64,000 nucleotides of DNA from Roseomonas populi (GTDB lineage: Bacteria; Pseudomonadota; Alphaproteobacteria; Acetobacterales; Acetobacteraceae), in the NCBI RefSeq assembly GCF_024594815.1, contig NZ_JANJOU010000002.1, forward strand, positions 62,001 through 126,000. Reading direction: 5' to 3'. The notes under the pieces were generated by a model. It had not been told where the DNA came from and ran no database searches. It was given only the letters and a program-made list of their open reading frames with translations. The translations under genes were made by a program, and so were the position numbers. Below, piece after piece: positions 1 through 7,892 of the stretch (within the stretch, counting starts at the first letter, position 1; each line of letters begins with the position of its first letter).

Positions 1-67
1 GCGCGAGGAGCGGGGCGGCGGCGCCGGCGAGGAACAGGCGGCGCGCGATCTTCGTGGGTTGTGACAT
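1..67 (-). CDS. N-terminus of an exported protein, cut by the window edge
   Basis: Only the first 22 codons are present, read leftwards from an ATG at 67. They give MSQPTKIARRLFLAGAAA and a further hydrophobic stretch, an Arg-Arg plus hydrophobic segment typical of a Tat or Sec signal peptide on a binding protein or secreted enzyme. The gene diverges from the acyl-CoA dehydrogenase at 314, and the palindrome at 138-153 lies between them, so it is probably co-regulated with that cluster. The mature protein lies outside the window, so no function can be given. Confidence 0.55.
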   Translation of the reverse strand, partial: MSQPTKIARRLFLAGAAAPLLA

Positions 68-137
68 GGCTGGCTTTCCTCCCGGGTGCTGTTCCCGCGC
101 GCGGTGTTCTGGGATCGATCGGGTCGCTTGACCTTCC

Positions 138-153
138 TACCGACCGTTCGGTA
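138..153. promoter_or_regulatory. Palindromic operator, probable TetR-family site (copy 1)
   Basis: The sequence TACCGACCGTTCGGTA has perfect 6-bp arms (TACCGA/TCGGTA) around CCGT. It lies in the divergent intergenic region between the exported protein at 67 and the acyl-CoA dehydrogenase at 314. A second copy matching 14 of 16 positions (reverse complement) occurs at 5732-5747, in the other divergent region of the same cluster. ACCGNNCGGT-like palindromes are typical TetR-family operators, and a TetR gene sits between the two copies at 2639. Binding by that protein is inferred. Confidence 0.7.
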
Positions 154-313
154 AGAAATCTGCACCGGCCGGGCGGCGTTGCGCAAGACGTGTCGCCGGG
201 AAGGATAGAAGGCGCCCCGGCACGGCCGGCGGCGCGAAGGATCAGGGAATACCGGATGCCCCGTCACCTCCCGCGAACCGGGCCGCTCTGCCCGCAGCCG
301 AGGGCCTGAACCG

Positions 314-1483
314 GTGGACGCGGCCGGTACGGACTACGCCGCCTTCCGGGCGGAGGTGCGGGAGTTCTGCCTCACCCGCTGCCCGGCCGACATCCGGGCG
401 CTGGTGGCGCGCGGCGGCAAGCTGGGGCGCGATGCCTGGAGCCGCTGGCAGCGTATCCTGTTCGACCATGGCTGGGGCGCGCCGAACTGGCCGCGCGAGT
501 ACGGCGGCACCGGCTGGGATCTGCGACAGCGCCATATCTTCGACGAGACACTGGCCGAGTCCGACTGCCCGCCGCAGTACCATCACGGCCTGCGCCACCT
601 TGGCCCCGTGCTGATCGAGTACGGGACGGAGGAGCAGAAGCGCCGCTTCCTGCCCGGTATCCTCGACGGCAGCGTGTGGTGGTGCCAGGGCTACTCGGAG
701 CCCGGCGCGGGATCGGACCTTGCCTCGCTGAAGACGCGGGCCGTGCGGGAGGGCGACAAGTACGTCGTCGATGGCCAGAAGACCTGGACCTCCCACGCGC
801 AGGAGGCCGACATGATGTACACCCTCGTGCGCACCTCGCAGGAGGCGAAGAAGCAGCAGGGCATCACGCTGCTGCTGATCCCGCTGGACAGCCCGGGCAT
901 CAGCATCCGGCCCATCCGCACCATCGACAACTGGCAGCACGTGAACGAGGTCTTCCTCGACGGCGTGCGCGTGCCGGCAGAGAACCGGGTGGGGGAGGAA
1001 GGGCAGGGCTGGTCCTACGGCAAGTTCCTGCTGCACCACGAGCGGTTGGCGGGGGCCAATGTCGCGCCGCTGCTGCGCCAGCTCGCCCGCACGCGCCGGC
1101 TGATCGAGGAGGGCGCGACGGAGGGCGAGGAGGGCCGGCGGCGCGCCCTGGAGCACCGGCTGCTGCTGGCCGAGGCCGAGATCACGGGCGTGCGCGCCTT
1201 AGGCCACGCCGCGCTGGAGGCGACGCTGCGGCGCGAGCCGCTGGGCAACACCGCCGCCGTCATCAAGCTCACCTCCGCGAACCTGATGCAGCGGCTGGAC
1301 GAGATCGCGCTGGACGCCACCGGCCACCGCCTCGTCTCCCGCTTCCGCCCCGTGGACGGCAATGCGCCGCCGGAGGGGATGGAGTGGCTGCAGAACTACC
1401 TCTACGGCCGCGTGCGCACGATCTACGGCGGCAGCGACGAGGTGCAGAAGAACCTGCTCGCCCGCACCCTGTTCGGACACTGA
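314..1483 (+). CDS. Acyl-CoA dehydrogenase, large-subunit type
   Basis: This 389-residue FAD flavoprotein should introduce an alpha-beta double bond into an acyl-CoA. The middle domain carries GYSEPGAGSDLASL (about residue 128) and the DGQKTWTSHAQ strand. The C-terminal helix reads IYGGSDEVQKNLLARTLFG. The position of the MCAD catalytic Glu (IYEGT) is Gly here, as in isovaleryl/long-chain types where the base lies elsewhere. The start is a GTG at 314 without a strong ribosome site. A smaller acyl-CoA dehydrogenase follows after 5 bp, so the two probably form a heteromeric enzyme like the PimC/PimD or steroid FadE pairs. The substrate is unknown. Confidence 0.9.
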   Translation: MDAAGTDYAAFRAEVREFCLTRCPADIRALVARGGKLGRDAWSRWQRILFDHGWGAPNWPREYGGTGWDLRQRHIFDETLAESDCPPQYHHGLRHLGPVLIEYGTEEQKRRFLPGILDGSVWWCQGYSEPGAGSDLASLKTRAVREGDKYVVDGQKTWTSHAQEADMMYTLVRTSQEAKKQQGITLLLIPLDSPGISIRPIRTIDNWQHVNEVFLDGVRVPAENRVGEEGQGWSYGKFLLHHERLAGANVAPLLRQLARTRRLIEEGATEGEEGRRRALEHRLLLAEAEITGVRALGHAALEATLRREPLGNTAAVIKLTSANLMQRLDEIALDATGHRLVSRFRPVDGNAPPEGMEWLQNYLYGRVRTIYGGSDEVQKNLLARTLFGH

Positions 1484-1488
1484 CCGCG

Positions 1489-2583
1489 ATGCCCTTCACC
1501 GCACCGCCCCTCTTCCCCGGCGATCTTTTCGAGGGCGCCGCGCGCCTGGCCGCGTCCGCCGAGGGCCGCCTCTCTGCCGTGTCAGAAGCGCCCGCCCGCG
1601 CCGCCGTGCTGGACGCGCTATGGGAAGAGGCCGCCGCGCTGGGCTGGCCCGCCGTGATGGTGCCGGAGGCGCAGGAGGGCGCCGGCGGCACGCTGGAGGA
1701 CCTCGTTGCCATCCTCGACGGCGCCGGGCGCGCCGCGCTGCCATTGCCGCTGGCGGCCGCTTGCGGCGTGGTGCCGGCGATGCTGCCCGCGGAGGCGGGC
1801 GGGGTCGTGCTGCCCTTCGTGGCCAGCGGCGAGTGGCGGGTGGCGCCGGCTTTTGCGGAGCTGATGCGCGACCCCCGCTCGCCGGCCGCCGCCGCGGCGA
1901 CGGAGGGGGGTGTGCTGCGCCTCTCGGGCTCCGTCATCGGCATGGAGGCCCCGCCGGGCGCCACTCACACGCTGCTGCACGCCCCCGTGGACGGGGCTTC
2001 CGGCCTGATCCTGCTTCCGTTGGACGAAGGCGGGCCGGGCCTGCGCCGCTTCGAGCGGCTGGACGGGCGGCCGAGCCTGGATGTCCTCCTCGACGGCGTG
2101 ACCCTGCCCGGCACGGCCCTGCTCGCGCGCGGCGAAGCGGTGGCACGGGCCGCGGCATCGGCCAGGGCGCTCGGCACACTGCTCGTGATGGTGGAAGCGG
2201 TCGCCGCCATGGGCGCGCTCGTCGGGCAGACGATCGAGTACCTCTCCACCCGCGTGCAGTTCGGCGAGACCCTCTCCCGCTTCCAGGTGCTGCGGCACGG
2301 CACGGTGGACCTCTACACCCGGCACGAGGCCGCGCGCGCCCTGGTCGTCTCCCTCGTCACGGCCGCCGCCGAGACCTCGGTGGCGGAGTTGGACGCGCGC
2401 ACGCTGCACCTGGCCAAGCTGCATGTCGGCCGCGCCGCCCGCGAAGTGGCAGAGGGCGCGATCCAGCTGCACGGCGGCATGGGCCTGACCGACGAGCTGC
2501 CCGCCTCGCGCCTGACCAAGCGCCTGCTGTGCGTGGAATTCGATTACGGCGACGGCGCCGTCCACGCGGCGCTGGCGGCCTGA
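1489..2583 (+). CDS. Acyl-CoA dehydrogenase, small-subunit type
   Basis: A 364-residue acyl-CoA dehydrogenase-fold protein beginning MPFTAPPLFPGDLFEG. The C-terminal helical domain is recognisable: STRVQFGETLSRFQVLRHG (FAD/dimer region) and AIQLHGGMGLTDELPASRL. The protein stops soon after and lacks the usual C-terminal I-Y-x-G-[TS]-x-E segment, which its upstream partner has. That complementarity fits an alpha2beta2 dehydrogenase in which each subunit supplies part of the active site. The start lies 5 bp after the preceding stop, implying translational coupling. The assignment to the fold is firm; the heteromer is inferred. Confidence 0.85.
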   Translation: MPFTAPPLFPGDLFEGAARLAASAEGRLSAVSEAPARAAVLDALWEEAAALGWPAVMVPEAQEGAGGTLEDLVAILDGAGRAALPLPLAAACGVVPAMLPAEAGGVVLPFVASGEWRVAPAFAELMRDPRSPAAAAATEGGVLRLSGSVIGMEAPPGATHTLLHAPVDGASGLILLPLDEGGPGLRRFERLDGRPSLDVLLDGVTLPGTALLARGEAVARAAASARALGTLLVMVEAVAAMGALVGQTIEYLSTRVQFGETLSRFQVLRHGTVDLYTRHEAARALVVSLVTAAAETSVAELDARTLHLAKLHVGRAAREVAEGAIQLHGGMGLTDELPASRLTKRLLCVEFDYGDGAVHAALAA

Positions 2584-2638
2584 TGCCCGCGATTCCACTG
2601 GGAATGCTATAGGGTACCCGTCACTTGGAGGCCCCCGG

Positions 2639-3244
2639 ATGGCCAGGCAGAAGCGTGAGCAGCGCGACACGCGGCAGCTGATCGTCGAGCACGCGGCGGA
2701 GCAATTTGCCCTCTGGGGGTATGCCGGCGCTTCCATCAGCGACATCGCCGCGGCCGTCGGCGTCTCCAAGCCCACGCTCTACCACCACTTCGCGGACAAG
2801 GAGGAGATCTACGTCGAGATCGCCACCTCCGTCCTGACGAGCATGACGGAACGGGCTCGGGCCGCGATCGAGGGTGTGGCGCCCGCGCCGGAGCGCCTGC
2901 GCCGCTTCATGCGCGCCCATGCCGGCTACCTGCAGGAGAACGAGCACGCCTACATCGCTGGGCAACTCGGCTTCCGCGGCCTGCGCGAGACCGAGGGCCG
3001 CAGCCGCGCCCTGGAGCTGCGAGACGGCTACGAGCGCCTTCTCTCCGGCATCCTGTCGGAAGGGCTCTCGGATGGCAGCCTGCACATGGCCGACGTGCGC
3101 ACGGCGACGCTGATGGTGCTCTCCACCCTCAACTGGATGGCGCGCTGGTATCGCTCGGACGGACCCGTGGCGGCCGTGGAGTTTGCCGACCGCTATTGCG
3201 ACATGCTGCTGCAAGGGTTCCTGCCGCGAGCGGAGACGCGCTGA
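2639..3244 (+). CDS. TetR/AcrR family transcriptional regulator
   Basis: A 201-residue regulator. The N-terminal helix-turn-helix covers about residues 27-60 (GASISDIAAAVGVSKPTLYHHF), followed by an all-helical ligand-binding domain. TTGGAGG at 2625-2631 is a good ribosome site for the ATG at 2639. The gene lies 55 bp after the acyl-CoA dehydrogenase pair in the same direction and converges on an ABC binding protein across a strong hairpin. Two matching TetR-like palindromes bracket the cluster at 138-153 and 5732-5747, so this protein is the obvious candidate repressor for both divergent promoter regions, probably released by an acyl-CoA intermediate. No such palindrome is visible directly upstream of this gene. 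Confidence 0.92.
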   Translation: MARQKREQRDTRQLIVEHAAEQFALWGYAGASISDIAAAVGVSKPTLYHHFADKEEIYVEIATSVLTSMTERARAAIEGVAPAPERLRRFMRAHAGYLQENEHAYIAGQLGFRGLRETEGRSRALELRDGYERLLSGILSEGLSDGSLHMADVRTATLMVLSTLNWMARWYRSDGPVAAVEFADRYCDMLLQGFLPRAETR

Positions 3245-3269
3245 GCTGCGTTCTGCGGTGGTGGTCCGT

Positions 3270-3309
3270 GGCCAGGGAGAGGAAGAAGGAATTCTTCCTC
3301 TCCCTGGCC
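3270..3309. terminator. Bidirectional terminator hairpin
   Basis: Perfect inverted repeat: 18-nt arms at 3270-3287 and 3292-3309 separated by a 4-nt GGAA loop. It lies between the convergent TetR gene (end 3244) and the ABC binding protein (end 3414). There is no clear T-run after it on the plus strand, so intrinsic termination is inferred from stem length and position. Confidence 0.75.
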
Positions 3310-3413
3310 CCCTCACCATCGTCTTCTTCTATCGGCTGGACTGAACTTCGCTGACGGTGCGCCTCGGCCCGTGGAGCCGAGGCGAGTCCGGACAGCCCAA
3401 GGACAACCCGACG

Positions 3414-4643
3414 TCAGGTCAAGCGGCAACCGCCCGCGCCCGGGCTGCGGAAGGCGTCCGCGGCCGGGATGCGGCGGCGCAGCTTGTAGCAGTCCCAGGG
3501 CCCGCTCGATTCCGCGGGCGACTTCACCTCGAACAGGTACATGTCGTGCATCTTGCGGCCGTCCGCGCGCAGGGTTCCGCGCCCGAAGGCGGCGTCGTCC
3601 GTCGGCATCTCCTTCATGCGGCGCAGGGTGGCGCGGCCGCTGGCCAGGGCAGCTTCGGGGCCCAGCGCCGCGACGGCGCGCAGGTAATGGAGGGCCGCGG
3701 AGTATGTGCCGGCGTGGATCATGGAGGGCTTGGCGCCGCCCATGCGCTCGCCGAAGCGTGCGGCGAAGTCGCGCGTCCCATCGTTCAGGTCCCAGTAGTA
3801 CGGCTCGGTGAGGACCATGCCCTGCGCCACCTCCAGGCCGGCGCCGCGCACGTCGCCGAGCTGCATGGCCATGCCGGCCAAGCGCTGCCGCCGCGTAAGG
3901 CCGAATTCGCGGGCCTGCTTGACGCAGTTTACCATGTCGGTCCCTGAATTCGCCAGCGCGACCACCTTGGCGCGGCTGGCCTGCGCCTGCACGAGGAAGG
4001 AGGCGAAGTCGGTGGTGCCGGGGAAGGGCACGAAGGTGCTGCCGAGCACGCGCCCGCCGCCGGCTTTCACCACCTCCGTCGCGTCGGCCGTGAGGGACTG
4101 GCCGAAGCTGTAGTTGGCGGCGACGAAAAACCAGGTATCCAGGCCTTCCGCCAGCAGCGCGTTGCCGGTGCCCGCGGCGAAGGACCAGTTGTCGAAGGTC
4201 CAGTGCGCGTGGTTGGGGCCGCAGGCCTTGCCGGTGAGGTCGGTGAGGCCCGGCCCGGTCAGCAGGGCGATCCGGTCCCTCTCCCGCGCCAGGTCGGCGA
4301 TGACGAGCGCGAGGGCGGAGGAGGGCACGTCGAGGATGGCGTGAACGCCGTCGCGGTCGAACCATTGCCGGGCGATGGTGGAGCCGATGTCGGGCTTGCT
4401 CTGGAAGTCGCCCTGGACGACCTCGACCGCGATGCCGGGATTGCCGCGCCGGAACTCCTCCGCGGCGATGCGGGCGGAGACGACGGAGCCCTCGCCCGTA
4501 TTGGCGGAGTAGGGGCCGGAGATGTCGGTCAGCACGCCCAGGCGCACCACCGTTTCCGCCCGGGCGATTCGCGGCGCGGCCAGTGCGCCCGGCAGGGCCA
4601 GGGATGCCGCCAGGGCTGCGCGCCTGGTGATTGTGGCTCTCAT
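3414..4643 (-). CDS. ABC transporter substrate-binding protein (Leu/Ile/Val family)
   Basis: A 409-residue periplasmic binding protein of the Peripla_BP_6 type. It has an Arg-Arg signal sequence (ITRRAALAASLALPGALA) followed by the family opening VVRLGVLTDISGPYSANTGEG. The ATG at 4643 was chosen over an upstream in-frame start because GGGGGAGGAAGCACG immediately precedes it. It lies 38 bp downstream of the SMP-30 gene on the same strand, so the two are probably co-transcribed. No permease or ATPase genes accompany it here, so its transporter partner is elsewhere. The ligand is unknown. Confidence 0.88.
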   Translation of the reverse strand: MRATITRRAALAASLALPGALAAPRIARAETVVRLGVLTDISGPYSANTGEGSVVSARIAAEEFRRGNPGIAVEVVQGDFQSKPDIGSTIARQWFDRDGVHAILDVPSSALALVIADLARERDRIALLTGPGLTDLTGKACGPNHAHWTFDNWSFAAGTGNALLAEGLDTWFFVAANYSFGQSLTADATEVVKAGGGRVLGSTFVPFPGTTDFASFLVQAQASRAKVVALANSGTDMVNCVKQAREFGLTRRQRLAGMAMQLGDVRGAGLEVAQGMVLTEPYYWDLNDGTRDFAARFGERMGGAKPSMIHAGTYSAALHYLRAVAALGPEAALASGRATLRRMKEMPTDDAAFGRGTLRADGRKMHDMYLFEVKSPAESSGPWDCYKLRRRIPAADAFRSPGAGGCRLT

Positions 4644-4681
4644 CGTGCTTCCTCCCCCGAAATGCGCCGACCGGTTGCGGC

Positions 4682-5650
4682 TCAGCGGTTCAGCCAGTGC
4701 AGCCCCAGGCCGGGAACCGGCCATTCCAGCGCGAGGAGCCGCCCCGTCAGGCTCTGCGTGACGTAGGCCGTGCGCAGATCCGGGCCGCCGAAGGCGATGT
4801 TGGTGGTGAAGCGGTCCGGCATGGGCAGGCGGCGCAGGATCTCGCCCGAGGGCGAGACGACGGTGATGGACGGCTCGAAAATGGTGGCGAGGCAGATGTT
4901 GCCCGCCGAATCCACCGCGAGGCTGTCGATGCCGCAGGCGCCGGGCAGGGTGGCGAGCAGCCGCCCGCCATTCGGGGTGTCGCGCCGCGCGATGCGGCCG
5001 GGGCCATCGAGGTCGAAGGCCCAGAGGCGTGCCGTGACCGTCTCGGCGACGTAGAGGGTGCGGTCGTCGGGGGAGAGGCCGATGCCGTTCGGCTTCTCCA
5101 TGGGGAAGAGCACCTCCGTCAGCCCGCCGCCGGCATCGGCGTAGAGGACGCCGGTGCGGTCCATGTCGCGCGCGCGGGCCTTGCCGTAATCGGTGAACCA
5201 GAAGCCGCCGGCCGCGTCAAAGACGAGGTCGTTCGGCGCCTTCAGCATGATGCCGTCGCACTCGGTGAAGAGCGTCTCCGCCGCGCCGGTGCCGAGGTCC
5301 ACGCGCTGGATGCGGCCGCCCGCGTAGTCCGGGGCGGGGCCGTTCGGGTGCAGGCCCCGCTCGTCCTCGATCCAGGCGGCGCCGCCGTTGTTGCAGATGT
5401 AGCAGCGGCCGTCCGGCCCGATGGCGGCACCGTTCGGCGCGCCGCCGAGATGGGCGACGACGCTCTTCCCGCCATCGGGCGCGACGCGGAGGAGGTTGCC
5501 GGAGGCGAGCTCCACGACGAGGACGCTTCCGTCCTGCAGCGCGACAGGTCCCTCCGGGAAGCGCAGGCCGCGCGTGACCTCGCGGAAGGCGGGAAGGCTT
5601 GGCGCCCCGGCCCTGGCGGCATCGGAGACGGAGCTTGCTGCGCCGTTCAT
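4682..5650 (-). CDS. SMP-30/gluconolactonase family lactone hydrolase
   Basis: A 322-residue six-bladed beta-propeller of the SMP-30/Gnl/LRE family, which hydrolyses lactones with a divalent metal. The expected ligand positions are present: Glu in FPEGPVAL, Asn in APNDLVFD, Asn in PNGIGLSPD, and Asp in CGIDSLAVDSAGN. The ATG at 5650 has a clear GGGAGGAAC site. The gene diverges from the SDR gene at 5801, with the second TetR-like palindrome between them. It leads a likely two-gene operon with the ABC binding protein. In this setting it could open a lactone produced during the pathway; the substrate is unknown. Confidence 0.87.
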   Translation of the reverse strand: MNGAASSVSDAARAGAPSLPAFREVTRGLRFPEGPVALQDGSVLVVELASGNLLRVAPDGGKSVVAHLGGAPNGAAIGPDGRCYICNNGGAAWIEDERGLHPNGPAPDYAGGRIQRVDLGTGAAETLFTECDGIMLKAPNDLVFDAAGGFWFTDYGKARARDMDRTGVLYADAGGGLTEVLFPMEKPNGIGLSPDDRTLYVAETVTARLWAFDLDGPGRIARRDTPNGGRLLATLPGACGIDSLAVDSAGNICLATIFEPSITVVSPSGEILRRLPMPDRFTTNIAFGGPDLRTAYVTQSLTGRLLALEWPVPGLGLHWLNR

Positions 5651-5731
5651 GTCGTTCCTCCCGCGGGGGGACCGGAGAGGCGGCGCAGGGACAGTGCCAC
5701 TTGCGCCGTTCCGGCTCGCATGCGATCACCC

Positions 5732-5747
5732 AACCGAACGATCGGTA
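5732..5747. promoter_or_regulatory. Palindromic operator, probable TetR-family site (copy 2)
   Basis: AACCGAACGATCGGTA, whose reverse complement matches copy 1 (138-153) at 14 of 16 positions. It lies between the divergent SMP-30 gene (start 5650) and SDR gene (start 5801), 54 bp before the SDR start. With copy 1 it brackets the TetR gene and the catabolic cluster. Confidence 0.7.
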
Positions 5748-5800
5748 AAGAGTCAAGCCGCGAGAAGGCGGTGGGCGGGCAGGTTGCGAGGAGGGGGGCC

Positions 5801-6571
5801 GTGCAGACTGACCGCGAGACCGATATGCGGGGCAGGGGCACGCCGCTGTTCGACGGCGAGGTGATCGTCGTCACCGGCGGAGCGCGCGGCATGGGTGCGG
5901 CCGAAGCGCGGCTGGCCGTGGCAGAGGGCGCGACCGTGGTGATCGGAGACATCCTGGACGAGGCGGGCGAGGCGCTCGCCGACGAGCTCGGCCCGCGCTG
6001 CCGCTACCGGCATCTCGATGTCTCGGTGGAGGCGGACTGGGCGGCGGCAGTGGAGTTCGCCTCCTCGCTCGGCCAGGTCTCCGGCCTCGTCAACAACGCC
6101 GCCATCTACGTGCCGCAGCCGCTGATGGACACGCCGGTTGAGATGTTCGAGCGGCACCTGCGCGTGAACCAGCTCGGCTGCTTTCTCGGGATGCGCGCGG
6201 TGGTGCCGGCGATGAAGGCGGGGGGCGGCGGCTCCATCGTCAATCTCTCCTCCTCCGCCGGGCTGCGCGGCTCGCCCGGCTCCTTCGCCTACAGCGCGAC
6301 GAAATGGGCGGTGCGGGGCATGACGAAGTCGGCGGCGATGGATCTCGGCCCGCACGGCATCCGAGTGAACTCTCTGCATCCCGGCCCGATCGACACGCCG
6401 ATGATTGCCTTCCGGACGGAGGAGCAGATGCGCCAGCGCCTCGCCAAGGTGCCGCTGGGCCGCATGGGCGGCCCGGAGGAGGTTGCGGAGATGGTGGTGT
6501 TCCTCCTCTCCCGCCGTGGCGCCTACATCACGGGCGCGGAGATCGCGGTGGATGGCGGTGTCAGCCTGTAG
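5801..6571 (+). CDS. SDR family NAD(P)-dependent oxidoreductase
   Basis: A 256-residue classical short-chain dehydrogenase. The cofactor motif is TGGARGMG, with NNAA after the fourth strand. Catalysis is indicated by Ser in NLSSSAG and YSATK (YxxxK), and the C-terminus ends IAVDGGVSL. The GTG at 5801 was preferred to the ATG at 5825 because GAGGAGGGG lies just upstream of the GTG. It is followed after 39 bp by an enoyl-CoA hydratase-like gene. It probably acts as a 3-hydroxyacyl-CoA or alcohol dehydrogenase in the same pathway. Confidence 0.9.
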   Translation: MQTDRETDMRGRGTPLFDGEVIVVTGGARGMGAAEARLAVAEGATVVIGDILDEAGEALADELGPRCRYRHLDVSVEADWAAAVEFASSLGQVSGLVNNAAIYVPQPLMDTPVEMFERHLRVNQLGCFLGMRAVVPAMKAGGGGSIVNLSSSAGLRGSPGSFAYSATKWAVRGMTKSAAMDLGPHGIRVNSLHPGPIDTPMIAFRTEEQMRQRLAKVPLGRMGGPEEVAEMVVFLLSRRGAYITGAEIAVDGGVSL

Positions 6572-6610
6572 CAGCGGCTTGCGCGGCCCTGTTCCACCGG
6601 GAGAGGCGCG

Positions 6611-7375
6611 ATGAGCGACGAGGTCCTGGTCGAGCACGAGGACGGCATCGCCGTCATCACGATCAATCGCCCGGGCCAGCGCAACGCGATCAACCGCGCC
6701 GTCTCACTCGGCGTCTGCGCCGCGGTGGACGAACTGGACGCGCGGGACGAGCTGCGCGTCGGCATCCTCACCGGCGCCGGCGGCACCTTCTGCGCGGGGA
6801 TGGACCTGAAGGCCTTCCTTCGCGGGGAAGTGGCGCGGATCGAAGGGCGCGGCCTGCTGGGCATCTGCATGACCCCACCGCGCAAGCCGCTGATCGCGGC
6901 GGTGGAGGGATACGCGCTGGCCGGCGGCTTCGAGGCCGTGCTGGCCTGCGACCTGCTGGTGGCGGCGCGGGACGCGCGCTTCGGCCTGCCCGAGGCGAAG
7001 CGCGGCCTGGCCGCGGCTGGCGGCGGGCTGCTGCGCCTGCCGCGCCTGGTCCCGCCCCGTATCGCGATGGAGCTGGCGCTGACCGGCGACACCATCGGCG
7101 CGGAGCGTCTGGAGCGCTACGGGCTGGTGAACGTGCTGGCCGAGCCCGGCGCGGCCCTGGAGGAGGCGCTGCGCCTGGCGCGCCGGATCATCGACAACGG
7201 GCCGCTCTCGGTCGCCGCCAGCAAGCGCGTGCTCGTGGAGCAGGCCGACTGGCCGACCGGCGGGATGTTCGAGCGGCAGGCGGCGATCACGGACCCGCTC
7301 CTCGCCTCGGAGGATGCGCGGGAAGGAGCGGCTGCCTTCGCGGAGCGTCGCGCGCCTCGGTGGCAGGGGCGCTGA
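6611..7375 (+). CDS. Enoyl-CoA hydratase/isomerase family protein
   Basis: A 254-residue crotonase-fold enzyme. The oxyanion-hole region reads GGTFCAGMDLKAF. Both Glu positions used by true hydratases are kept: the E in ALAGGFEAVLACD and the E in FGLPEAKRGL. This favours hydration of an enoyl-CoA over a degenerate crotonase. GGGAGAGG precedes the ATG at 6611. It closes the SDR operon and supplies the step after the acyl-CoA dehydrogenase pair of the same cluster. Substrate not identifiable. Confidence 0.9.
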   Translation: MSDEVLVEHEDGIAVITINRPGQRNAINRAVSLGVCAAVDELDARDELRVGILTGAGGTFCAGMDLKAFLRGEVARIEGRGLLGICMTPPRKPLIAAVEGYALAGGFEAVLACDLLVAARDARFGLPEAKRGLAAAGGGLLRLPRLVPPRIAMELALTGDTIGAERLERYGLVNVLAEPGAALEEALRLARRIIDNGPLSVAASKRVLVEQADWPTGGMFERQAAITDPLLASEDAREGAAAFAERRAPRWQGR

Positions 7376-7892
7376 CCGGCACCGCCCGATCCAACGCCGC
7401 CTCGCACGACGTTCGCAGGATGGCGGCTAGCGGCGCGAGGGTCAGGATTCACGGTCCTCCTGCAGCCTGCGCACCTGTTCGGGCCCCAGGCCGGCAGCAC
7501 TCCGCCGACGTCCAAGGGTCCGCGGCATTGGCCCGTCCACATACGGAGAACCATCTCACGCAAGTTCCGGATTTTGTTGACCCTGCCGGCCACAATACCG
7601 GTCATATCCGGCAAGGTAGCCGGTCAGGTGCCGCCGAGATCTGGAAGGCGTCGCCGTGATGGAGCACGCGGAGCCGGATATCTTGCAGCTGCTCAATCGC
7701 CTGTTCCTCCTCCTGGTCCGGTGACGTGCGGTGGCGCGTGCCGGCGATGGCGTAGGGCAGCACCATCGTCACCGGTCGTGCCGGCGATCCTGTGGCGCGG
7801 CGTCTCCGATACCCGCGGTTCAGGTGGGCAGGAGGAGCGTGGCGGGGTGGGCCGCGTCACGACGCATCACCACGCCTCCTCCCGCTTCCCGG
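7376..7892. other. Intergenic, no gene supported
   Basis: About 515 bp between the enoyl-CoA hydratase end and the convergent hydroxyacid dehydrogenase end. Open frames here lack family motifs and ribosome sites. A CCGGTCA word recurs near 7600-7630. I see no terminator hairpin or RNA gene. Confidence 0.5.

Noticed and set aside
242-1156. Long open frames antisense to the acyl-CoA dehydrogenase, and similar long antisense frames throughout the window
   Set aside because: At about 70 percent GC, stop codons are rare in all frames. These frames have biased composition (Arg, Ala, Gly, Pro rich), no family motifs, and lie opposite genes with clear motifs.
2592-2605. ATTCC-ACTG-GGAAT inverted repeat upstream of the TetR gene as an autoregulatory operator
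   Set aside because: Short, and unrelated in sequence to the TACCGA palindromes flanking the cluster.
7661-7726. Short frame MEHAEPDILQLLNRLFLLLV in the gap after the enoyl-CoA hydratase
   Set aside because: Only 21 codons, no ribosome site, no recognisable family; likely chance.
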